DNA from: Candidozyma auris
Lineage: Eukaryota > Ascomycota > Pichiomycetes > Serinales > Metschnikowiaceae
Reading direction: 5' to 3'
Assembly: GCF_003013715.1 (NCBI RefSeq)
Contig: NC_072818.1
Coordinates: 1 to 64,000 of the forward strand
Length of the DNA stretch: 64,000 bases
Below the pieces are notes generated by a model. It saw nothing but the letters and a program-made list of their open reading frames with translations, did not search any database and was not told where the DNA came from. Below, one piece after another: positions 1 to 9,800 of the stretch. Position 1 is the first letter of the stretch. Every line of letters starts with the position of its first letter. Position numbers and translations under genes: made by a program.

Positions 1-25
1 CTTCGTTCAGTTACGTATTGCTAAG
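1..25 (+). other. Residual Oxford Nanopore adapter at the contig end
   Basis: Bases 1-22 (starting CTTCGTTCAG, ending TATTGCT) are identical, as I remember it, to the 3' part of the standard nanopore ligation adapter. Bases 22-25 (TAAG) could be shared between adapter or barcode flank and the telomere unit. This is not genomic sequence. Its position directly before the telomeric repeats suggests that the read began at the physical DNA end, so the chromosome terminus lies at about base 23-26. Confidence 0.9.
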
Positions 26-338
26 ACCCAGACACCACCTAAAACCCAGACACCACCTAAGAAACCCAGACACCACCTAAGAAACCCAGACACCACCTAA
101 GAAAACCCAGACACCACCTAAGAAAACCCAGACACCACCTAAGAAACCCAGACACCACCTAAGAAACCCAGACACCACCTAAGAAACCCAGACACCACCT
201 AAGAAAACCCAGACACCACCTAAGAAACCCAGACACCACCTAAGAAACACCTAAAAAACCCAGACACCACCTAAGAAAAAACCCAGACACCACCTAAGAA
301 AACCCAGACACCACCTAAGAAACCCAGACACCACCTAA
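26..338 (+). repeat. Telomeric tandem repeat, unit about 20 bp
   Basis: About 15 head-to-tail copies of a unit reading ACCCAGACACCACCTAAGAA, with 18-23 bp spacing caused mainly by variable A runs. One degenerate short copy lies near 247-257. The C-rich strand reads 5' to 3' away from the end, which is the polarity of a left telomere. Each unit holds ACCCAGACA, close to the budding-yeast Rap1 site core CACCCANACA. Long non-TTAGGG telomere units are typical of Candida-type yeasts. I do not recognise this exact unit from a specific species. Confidence 0.85.
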
Positions 339-441
339 AGGCCAATTCGAACAATTCGTTACCCATGTGGTACGGAAACAAGCTGGGGAAACAAACATTG
401 GAGACTCTCGTTTGTTGGCTGGCTGGGACCAGACCATCAAC

Positions 442-450
442 ATAAATAGA
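442..450 (+). promoter_or_regulatory. TATA-like element of the HYR/IFF adhesin
   Basis: An ATAAATAGA-type element lies about 60 bp before the ATG at 509. The entire non-telomeric upstream region is only about 170 bp (339-508), so this is nearly all the promoter there is. Confidence 0.4.
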
Positions 451-508
451 GGTGTAATTCTCTCAATATTTGGGATTTTTTTATTTCATTCTCTCCATCC
501 ATTCCATC

Positions 509-2224
509 ATGAGCATTCTCAACATCCCTGTTTTGCTCTCTGTAGCATACTACCTCACAACTGCGTGGGCCGTTACCATCTCGGAAAATACCGTGGTGAA
601 GTCGCCTGTCTCTTTGGATATTGGCGAGCTCAACATCAACGAAGGCGTCTACTACTCCATCGTCGACAATGCCTTGACTGCCCTTGGCGGCAACCTCAAC
701 AACAAGGGCGGCTTCTACGTCACCTCCGAAAACGGGTTGGCCGCGTCTGTGACTGCTGTCTCCGGTACCATAATCAACTCGGGCGACCTTGCTTTCAATT
801 CCTTGAAGGCTAATGTGATTTCTAACTACAACATGGACTCGATTGGCACCTTCTCCAACTCTGGTAACATGTGGATTGGCACCAGCGTGTTTTCTGCTGT
901 TCCTCCCATTATCCTCGGCTCAGCCTTGGACTGGAAGAACACCGGCAAAATCTACGTCCGCCAAAGAGAGGGCAGGGCTTCTCCAATTACCATTTCGCAG
1001 GCGCTTGGTTCCATCACGAACGACGGTACCATCTGCGTTGAGCGCTACAACTGGGTGCAAACTACCACCATTGACGGTAAGGGATGTGTCAACATCAAGG
1101 AAGATGGCCACCTTCAGCTCCAGCTCTCTCCTTGGAGTGTGGACAAGGAGCAGACCCTCTACCTTTCGAGCCCTTCTTCTTCGTTGTCTGTGCTTGGCTT
1201 GGAGCCTTCCCTCTTGGGAACCAAGTCCTTCAACGTGATTGGCTTTGGCGGTGGGAACAAGATCAACGTAAACCTCGGTTTCACTGACTACTCCTACAAG
1301 GACGGCAAATTGACACTTTCTTTCTTTTTGGGTGCTTTCAAGATCGACTTCAACATCGGTGAGGGCTACGACACCTCAAAGTTTAAGACCAACGGTCCAG
1401 GAAAGGCTGGCACTTCTATTTCCTACGACGGCCAGTGGTCTGGTCAAGCGCCTGATGTGTGCCAGTGTAAGGACTTCCCAGTCCCTCCAACAGAAGAGAC
1501 CTCGAGCTCATCCTCGTCTTCTTCTTCGGCTTCTAGTCTGTCTTCGTCCAGCCCAGGTGAACTGTCCTCTCTGTCGCCCACTTCTAGTGAGCCTAGCTCC
1601 TCAAGTGAAGCTGAGACCTCTCCAAGTGCTAGTCTGAGCTCATCGACTCCAGGCCAGTCTTCTCCTACGCCTGGTCCATCGTCGACCCCAGAACAGTCGT
1701 CTTCTACTTCTAGTGACTCCTCAGCCCCTGGCGAAAGCACCCCAGCGCCCAGTCAAACCACCTCAGATCCTGGCTCTTCAAGCGAGCCAAACTTCACCAC
1801 CAGAACCACTACCTGGATTTCCACCAACGACCAAGGCAACACTGAGACTGACTCTGGTGTGGAGATTGTCACCACTGACCCTTCTGGCCACTTGACTACT
1901 ACTACCAGTAAATTCCCCCGCAGCGACTCTGAAGACAAGACCACCACCACCGAGTCTACTGACAAGGATGGCCATGTCCACACAAAGACAGTGGTGGTGT
2001 GTGAGATTGATTGCAAGAACACAAACAACGGAGGCGAATACGAGACCATCACCACCCACCCAGAAAAGACCATCTTGATAACCACGGACTGTGAAGAGGG
2101 CAAGACCACCCAGACGGCTGTGATCAAGACCACCACCATCAAGGGCGTCAAGACTCACTACACTTCTATCTGCGAGGAGACTAGCACTCCAAAGGAAGAA
2201 GAAAAGCCTAAGCCTTCGGCTCCC

Positions 2225-2278
<54 letters not shown>

Positions 2279-2509
2279 TCTGGCAAGCCTTCTGCTCCAG
2301 CCGGCGAGGAGGAAAAGCCCAAGCCAACTGTCGCTGGCCCTAGCCACGAGGAGACAGTCACCACTGAGGCCAACGTCACCCAAACTGTTTCTGCTGGTCC
2401 AAGTCCAAGCTCAGTTGCCGAGGTTTCCACTTACGAGGGTGCTGCTGGTGCAGCTTCAAGATTCGGTGCCGAGTGGCTTGTTCCTCTTGCTTTGTTGATG
2501 ATGATTTAA
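509..2509 (+). CDS. HYR/IFF-family GPI-anchored cell wall adhesin
   Basis: A predicted surface protein of 666 residues. The ATG at 509 is chosen because it starts a good signal peptide (MSILNIPVLLSVAYYLTTAWA); the frame stays open upstream but without an ATG. Residues about 20-320 resemble the N-terminal domain of hyphally regulated cell wall proteins, with repeated motifs such as NSGDLAFNS and FSNSGNMWIG that suggest a beta-helix. Then follow a Ser-rich stalk (about 330-430), a Thr-rich segment with paired Cys typical of the IFF C-terminal region (about 440-570), ten Ala-Pro dipeptides, and a C-terminal hydrophobic tail (EWLVPLALLMMI) after small residues, fitting a GPI signal. Family role: adhesion and wall structure. 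It is the first gene from the telomere and is probably subject to telomere position effects. Family is sure, ligand unknown. Confidence 0.93.
2219..2278 (+). repeat. (GCTCCT)n coding microsatellite, ten Ala-Pro dipeptides
   Basis: Twenty codons alternate Ala and Pro. The first Pro is CCC, the other nine pairs are exact GCTCCT hexamers. Uniform codon use means slippage will change length in whole dipeptides without breaking the frame. It forms a stiff spacer between the Cys-containing Thr-rich segment and the GPI end of the adhesin. Confidence 0.95.
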
Positions 2510-2771
2510 CTTTAAAATCGTTTTATTTAGTTCTGTGCTTTTTGGGTTTCTTTAGTCTTTTTCGTTATTCAACAATTTATTTCGATCTGCGCCGTTCAAT
2601 ACTTTTATACCATGAGTTAAGGTTGTACTTTTTTAAAGTGTAGGCTACAAGAATAGTTGACTATATAAACAATGCCATCAGAGTTCGCATCCTATTTGGT
2701 GCCCTATTTGGACACCTGAGCATACCATGCTATCATAATTGAATCTGAGGTTCATAAGTGCTTGTTAGACA

Positions 2772-4277
2772 TCAATATGAGCTGGCCCCCTCCATCAACC
2801 TGCGGATGGCAAGGTCAAATTCTTCATTGGAGTATACTGGCCTCACTTCTCTCTTCAACGGGATGGGTCCAACAAAAGTTAACAATCCTCCAAGGACATT
2901 TTGTAGTAAGCCTGTCCACGTTGTAGATTCGGTGATGTTCCGCGTGCTTTCGCCAATCTCTTTCCCACTGAAAGAACTTGGGATGGTTTTTATTAGTTGT
3001 GCAAGCTGTACATCAGCTCCCGGGTAGAGAACGTTGGTTGAGCGTACAGTGCGTTTACAGCCCTTCACAGGTTCTTCTCCATCAAATCTCTTCTGTATCC
3101 ATGCTAAAGCAGCAGGGCTGCCCTCTGCCGCTTCCAAGATATGACCCGTAGTATTAGATACTGCAAACTCAAAGCTCTCGATACCCCTGTCACAGAAGTT
3201 CTCATATGTCTCCTCGCTGCCTGAAAAAGGAACAATCTCGTCGGGAATGCCATGAAATGCAAATAACGGTATTTCTGGTAAAGGAATTTTGTCATTACGT
3301 CCGAGAGTATTGTTCAATACTTGGTCTTTGATCTCTGGAATCAGAAAAAAAGCCCAACCCTTTGATGTCCAAGGATTTCTGCCACTAAAAAACCTGCGAA
3401 AGGCATATTGAAGAATCGATGTCATCAAACAATTGTCGGCGCTATCATAGAGTCTTTTTCTCTTATCCTCATCGAACTCATCGTCAAAGACTTCTTGGAG
3501 ATCTGGATTCGATGTACGGTAACCATTCAATATGTTGGGAGTAAGTCCAGCACTGATTGTGCCCTCAGAAGCCCAAATAACGTCGGTCCAATTTGTCACC
3601 CAACCGCCTAAAGCGGCGCCAACTAGATTCTTTTTGAGATCAGGTTTATAAGAAGGCTGAAGTGAGGCTGCCCATGATGAGGCAAATGAGCCACCTGAGT
3701 AGCCCCAAATAGCAGCTTTTGCATCTGGAGAAAGTCCCGAAAACTTCTCTGAGTTCAATGCAGCTTTGAGAGAGTCGAGCGTGGCGTAGGCTGCTTGCCA
3801 TCCAGAAGTGAAAGCACCATCAGGGCCCTCGTAATCCGGCACAACCACGTACCAACCTTTGGCAAGAGCCGTCTGGCATAGCAACATTTCCGCCTGGGCA
3901 ACAAAGGTGCCCATGCCAGCACCAAACAACATTCCATACGAAGGCAGGCAGTCCATAGTTGCAGAATCCTGTGCGAACTGATAAGAGACAAGAAGATCTG
4001 GGTTCGGATCGTAAGGCACCAAGATAGTGGAAACTATGGCTGTTGGCTCTCCTCGAGCATTCTGTGAGCGCACTAGAAGCTGCCATGCTTCCTTGATGTT
4101 CAAGGGCGCGTAGATGGAGCGAATTTGACTAGGAGCCTTCCTGTAGCTGATGATATCCCCCTCGCTGTAGGAGGTCAAATTCGAAGGAGCGTCGTAGAAG
4201 CTATCCTGTGAGGGAAGTTTAGGTCTGACGAATTGTGCTAGAGCAACTGCTAGGCAGAAAAGGAAGGAGAGAAGCAT
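2772..4277 (-). CDS. Secreted lipase, Candida LIP family
   Basis: A predicted secreted triacylglycerol lipase of 501 residues, in the alpha/beta-hydrolase family of Candida lipases (LIP1-10 type, Pfam LIP). It starts with a short signal peptide (MLLSFLFCLAVALA). The nucleophile elbow GYSGG places the catalytic Ser at 194. Asp346 in HGIPDEIVP and His379 in GHILEA fit the rest of the triad. N-glycosylation sequons are present (NLT, NWT, NNT). The last 60 residues extend beyond the usual catalytic core and contain no clear anchor. It lies between two adhesin genes, so the three form a cell-surface and secretion group. Its 3' end is 262 bp from the stop of the convergent IFF gene. Substrate range cannot be read from sequence. 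Confidence 0.92.
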   Translation of the reverse strand: MLLSFLFCLAVALAQFVRPKLPSQDSFYDAPSNLTSYSEGDIISYRKAPSQIRSIYAPLNIKEAWQLLVRSQNARGEPTAIVSTILVPYDPNPDLLVSYQFAQDSATMDCLPSYGMLFGAGMGTFVAQAEMLLCQTALAKGWYVVVPDYEGPDGAFTSGWQAAYATLDSLKAALNSEKFSGLSPDAKAAIWGYSGGSFASSWAASLQPSYKPDLKKNLVGAALGGWVTNWTDVIWASEGTISAGLTPNILNGYRTSNPDLQEVFDDEFDEDKRKRLYDSADNCLMTSILQYAFRRFFSGRNPWTSKGWAFFLIPEIKDQVLNNTLGRNDKIPLPEIPLFAFHGIPDEIVPFSGSEETYENFCDRGIESFEFAVSNTTGHILEAAEGSPAALAWIQKRFDGEEPVKGCKRTVRSTNVLYPGADVQLAQLIKTIPSSFSGKEIGESTRNITESTTWTGLLQNVLGGLLTFVGPIPLKREVRPVYSNEEFDLAIRRLMEGASSY

Positions 4278-4312
4278 GATATGCCAACTTTTCTCTTAAA
4301 GACAATGGTCTT

Positions 4313-4327
4313 TATATATATATATAT
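4313..4327 (-). promoter_or_regulatory. TATA element of the lipase gene
   Basis: An alternating TATATATA tract ends about 36 bp upstream of the lipase ATG (4277). That is close for a yeast TATA box but is the only clear candidate. Confidence 0.45.
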
Positions 4328-6433
4328 CAAAACCACCTTAGGTTCGCGTTACCTTATGTGGAACTCGGCACCTAGTTAGAGTTTTCACCTGTTGGAATAC
4401 CTGGCGGAGAATTCTGTGGTTCCTCATTAGGAACTTTTTGCACCCAGCTAAATGCAGTTTCATATCGCGAGGTGCAGAAGCGAAGGGTACAAAGATCGGG
4501 GAACATCGATACAATTGAGGGCATAAATTTCCTACTACGCACAAAACAGTTACATTTCGACCAATACCTGCTACAAGAAGCCGCTCGGCAATATCTTTTT
4601 TTTGCGTTTACAATGCACCGAAAGATCATTTACCCTACAAGGAAAAAATTCATGCAGGAGTCAGACCTGTCAAGATCCCCACAGAGCAGGTTCCACCAAT
4701 TGGGCCTCCTCCATCTTATCTCCAAGCTGAGCGGGAGACACGGATATAGGAGTTAGCAGAAGTCCGAGAAACTGTCGTGCAATCTTTAGCGAGATTGATC
4801 TAATTGAAGTAGAATTTACTAGTTTAGCTCAGGCCTTGGACCTTATCGATCTGAAAGAGGGAATAATGGCTCGCAGTGGAGAATAAGAGACAGACTAGTG
4901 ATCTACAGTTGATAAATAGATCAGCAAAATAATGAATACAGAATCGAATTGTATTCTTTTTTTTGTGTGGATTTGATAACCTGCCGTGCAGATACGAGCT
5001 CTCAGTATACTTCCGGCAACCCAATATATCACTTGATACGAATTGGAATACGAATTGGAATACGCTTTGGACAGGCAGCCGAAAGCTCGTTCAAAAAGAT
5101 GTGAAGAAAACACAATTTGAAGCATTGAGCATTCTCTTGCTAGAAGACATGTGTTAGACACCTTGACCTCAGCGACCCTCACTCGACGTATTCGTCAAAA
5201 AATAAGAAAGAAATAAATTTAAAATTGTAATATTGGTGAAATTGTTATCCGCATGGTACACTGAGTAATTAAGCTGAGACCTCAGCAGGACTTCTGGACG
5301 GGTACGTAGCGCACTTATATTCTCGCATTCAAGATGAGATTATTGCTTTGCTTATCAAAATTGGAAATCGGAACGATGACAGTTCTCGAATCGTTCAAAA
5401 TTATCGGTAAGAAAAAGGAAAATTCTGGAATTGATATGGCTGGAACCTTCCCTTGTTTAACTACATCCACCCATGACTTCGTTACACATTTTCTAGCACA
5501 CATCACGACTGGCTTTTTGGCAGTTTAGGTTCTTATACTAACTATACAAGTGATTTTCGGACCTTTTTTTCCCTGTATAGATTAGTAACTTGCCTAATAA
5601 AAGCAGCAGTTAAGCAACGAGACACCCAGAATCCTAGTTTCCGACAAGAAGTTTTCCACCTTTATTACACTACTGTCTTATCATCCTCTATCGATGATAG
5701 CAATTCGCCAATTGCTAAGGAATGTAGAATTAGAGCTATTTGTGATATTCAGAACAATTCAAGACTGATCTCAACGCCGGTCAAGACAACAATTTAATAT
5801 CATAGGAGCTCACGCTTTGACACTCGCGTGGTCGGCTGCGAGCTAATGATTTCCTCAGTGAGCATAGTCATCACAAGAACATATCGTAAGCATGGCGCTC
5901 ATTCTATTCAAAGTGAATCGCTATTCTATGCCCAGCGATTAAACCGGGTTTGCAACGCCTGTGGAAGGTGATGGGAAGGCGAAACTACGTGATGGCAATC
6001 ACGTAATGGTGGAAACTCGAGCTGAGTCTCGAAACTCCGCACAATAGAGCCGAATCTGGTACAGAACCTAATGACAATAGATTTTGTATTGTATAGTAAA
6101 AGCAGATGGTCTCAAATCAATGTTTGCCTATGCTTGCTGTGAGAACTAATTGAGTGCTGGCTGAGAAACGTTGGAATGACGTCCTCGAGAGAACACAACA
6201 GTCTGTTAATGAAGTAATTAAAAAGGAAGTTTGGATTTTCTTAGTTCTAACTTTTTACTATAAAGAAAAATCAAGCGTTTTCAGGATAGTCTTATTTTTG
6301 GTGAGCGGGTATTTTTGTATAATGCATGCATTTGCAGAGAAGAAATCTGCAAATTCCCCAAGTGCTATTTCTTGGCCCTCGTATTTGCCAGTCCATTCAA
6401 CGTAACTTCATGATATTTGTGAAATATTTATAA

Positions 6434-6458
6434 ATATATATATATATATATATATATA
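6434..6458. repeat. (AT)n microsatellite
   Basis: About 25 bases of alternating AT downstream of the ALS gene. Low-complexity DNA with no assigned role. Confidence 0.9.
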
Positions 6459-6827
6459 AAGAGAAATTTCAAAGAAGTTAATTTAAATGTTCTAGAATAT
6501 AAATTATTCATGGCATTCGTTCATATCCACATGTATATATATATTTATCTGTTAAATCTAAGAATCCGGGCTCCTTCCAGATAAGTTGTTGAATTCAACC
6601 ACGACATGCAAATTATCTACGGATACATCGAAAAAATGTTTTATTACTGAAGTTGTTGGGAAACAAAAACACAGTCCATGAATATACCGAAATAATACAA
6701 ACCAAACTCACCTTGGTGTGAGACATAGAACGAAAGAACATGCGGATCACGAAATCCATCAAAGTAGCGAAAGAAATATATCAGGGAAATCTAAAGTACA
6801 AAAAGTAGGTATCATAAAAGCTCACGT

Positions 6828-9800
6828 TCAGAACATGAGGTGGAAAAGTGGTATCGCAACAGCAACAACACCAGAGATCTTGACAGCAGGTGCCAGGCCA
6901 GCGTACAGAGAGACAACAGGAGTGTTGGACTCAGGGTATGTTTGAATCACAGGGCTATTAGATGCTGACTGTGACTGTGTTGGAACCAGAGGACTGCTAG
7001 ACACGGTAATACAGTTTCCCTTGTAGCAAACCTCAGAGCTTGTGCCACCCACACTGGTCGAAGAGTCTTTAGAGCCAGGAGCGCCAGTTGGTGCTGATGG
7101 TTGAGGTGTGACAGAGGGACCGCTGTTGCCGCCAGACGGTCCAACGGGGGATCCAGGGATAGCCAATGGACCTCCTGGAACGCCTTGAGTTGAAGACGGC
7201 GACTCTGAGGCTGTGGCAATGGAAGTTGTAGAAGAAGAAATCGACTCTATGCTTGGGCCGTTTGGAATCGTGAAAGTGTCACCACCTGGGCCGTTTGGAA
7301 CAGGGGATGTGTGAGCACCTGGGACATTTGAAACAGGAGTTGTGTGAGCATCTGGACCGTTTGGAGTAGGGAAAGTGTCAACGCCGGGGCTGTTTGAAAC
7401 AGGATTTGTGTGAGCGCCCGGGCCGTTTGGAGGACTGGAGGTAGAGGATGGTGTAGTTGTTGGACCAGAAACATCAGGTGAAGTTGTTGGATTGAGGGTG
7501 TCTGGAGAAGTAGTTGGACCGTTTGGACCACTAAACGAAATAATATTCGAAGTTGGTGGTCTATTAGCACCTGGAACAGTCGTTTCACTTGAGCTGATTG
7601 CAACGTTTGGAGTAGTCGAAGCATCAATTGCGGTGGAGCTGGAGCTCAGAGTCCTTGGTGGAACCCAAGTCGAATTCCAGTTCCAAGGAGTTCTAGGACC
7701 AGTAGTAGATGGCACCTCGACTACAACAGTTCCCACAGTATCAGAACCAGCAGGCGGCTTAGTCAACGTTCTGGTGATGGAGCCAGTCCAAGTGGAAGTC
7801 AAAGTGGTGTAATCGGTAGAAGTGGATGGCACTTCGACAACGATAGTACCGACAGTACCAGAGCCAGAGGGTGGAATAGTCAAAGTTGTTGTCACCGAAC
7901 CAGTCCAAGTAGAAGTCAAAGTTGTGAAGTCTGTGAAAGTAGATGGAACTTCAACGACAACTGTACCAACAGTATCAGAGCCAGATGGCGAGATAGTCAA
8001 AGTTGTGGTGGAGGAACCAGTCCAAGTCGATGTCAAGGTGGTGTAGTCAGTTGACGTCGATGGGACTTCCACAACAACAGTTCCAACAGAGTCAGAGCCA
8101 GCAGGTGGGTTGGTAAGCGTTCTGGTAGTAGTTCCAGTCCAAGTAGATGTCAAAGTGGTGAAATCAGTCGACGTCTTTGGAATTTCAACTACCACTGTGC
8201 CGACTGTGTCCGATCCAGAAGGTGGGTACGTAACTGTAGTAGTGACAGAGCCTGTCCAGGTGGAAGTCAAGGTAGTATATTCTGTGGAGGTTTGAGGAAC
8301 TTCAACAACAACCGTTCCCACGGTATCAGAGCCTGTTGGAGGGTGGGTGACAGTAGTAGTCACAGAACCAGTCCATGTGGAAGTAACTGTACTGTACTCG
8401 GTAGATGTTTGAGGAACTTCAACAACAATTGTTCCCACAGTGTCAGAACCAGCAGGTGGCTCAGTGAAGATCCTGGTCGTGCTACCTGTCCAAGTTGAAG
8501 TCAAAGTGGTGTATGCTGTTGAAGTTGGAGGAACCTCAACGACAACTGTACCAACAGTATCAGAGCCAGATGGTGGTTCAGTGATGGTTCTCGTACTAGT
8601 GCCGGTCCATGTGGAAGTCAAGGTTGTGTACTGAGAAGGAACATCTACAACAACAGTGACAGTTTCGCCAGATACCGTTGGAAGAGTCTCGGTGGTGGTA
8701 ACGGTGCCCGTCCAAGTTTTGGTAATTGTGGTCATTGGGGTTGGGACCTGAACAACAACAGTGTCAGTACCACCAGAAGAAGTAGCAGGGATAGTTGTGA
8801 CGGCAGTGGTAGTTCCAGTCCAGGTAGAAGTCACAGTGGTAGTTGGAGTGGGCACCTCAACAACAATTGTCTGAGTTCCAGACTCGAATGGTTCAGTCAC
8901 AACTGTGGTGTAAGAGCCCGTCCAGGTTTTAGTAATCACAGTGACAGGAGTTGGCACTTCAACAATAACAGTATCGGTACCTCCAGAGGTTGAAGCAGGA
9001 ACAGTTCGAGTGGCGGTTTCTGTTCCAGTCCAGGTGGACCATATGGTCGTTGTTGGAGTAGGAACTTCCACAACAACAGTTTCAGTGCCGCCAGACTGAG
9101 CTGGAATCGTCTCAGTAGTGGTGATGCTGCCAGTCCAGGTTTTCGTAACGGTAGTTACTGGCGTGGGTACGTCGATAATCACTGTTTCAGTTCCGCCAGT
9201 TTCAGCAGGAATAGTCTCTGTCGTAGTGGTAGAGCCTGTCCATGTTCTGGTGATTGTGGTCACTGGAGTAGGAACATCAATAATCACAGTTTCGGTACCT
9301 CCAGAAGGAGCTGGAATGGTTTCTGTCTGAGTGGATGTTCCCGTCCATGTTCTGGTAAAAGTGGTAACTGGGGTGGGGACATCAATGATGACTGTTTCAG
9401 TTCCGCCGGAAGGAGCTGGAATGGTTTCAGTAGTCGTGACAGAGCCCGTCCAGGTTTTAGTGATAGTGGTAACTGGAGTTGGAACATCAATAATGACAGT
9501 CTCGGTTCCCCCTGAAGGTGCAGTTAAGGTTTCAGTACTTGTAACCGAACCAGTCCAGGTTCTCGTAATAGTGGTCACTGGAGTAGGAACATCAATTATG
9601 ATTGTTTCAGTACCGCCGGATGGAGCTGGTAGAGTCTCAGTCTGAGTTGTAGTTCCCGTCCAAGTTCTGGTGATAGTAGTAACTGGAGTGGGAACGTCAA
9701 TAATCACCGTTTCGGTGCCTCCAGATGGCGCAGTCAACGTTTCAGTAGTAGTAACAGAGCCAGTCCACGTTCTTGTAATTGTAGTGACTGGGGTTGGAAC

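Larger units (their letters stand above)
4278..6827. other. 2.55 kb intergenic region, no supported gene
   Basis: AT-rich sequence between the 5' end of the lipase and the 3' end of the ALS gene. Reading frames are short (under 100 codons) and none looks like a known protein. It contains a 12 bp unit repeated twice (5041-5064, AATTGGAATACG) and an AT dinucleotide tract (6434-6458). I see no LTR, tRNA or transposon relic. Confidence 0.6.

Noticed and set aside
26..338. CRISPR-like or satellite array
   Set aside because: Units are directly adjacent without unique spacers and sit at the chromosome end in telomere polarity.
1778..2430. Long minus-strand frames with Arg-Ser or Gly-Ala runs inside the IFF gene
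   Set aside because: Antisense reading of the Ala-Pro and Ser-rich codons. The plus-strand frame has the signal peptide, domain and GPI tail.
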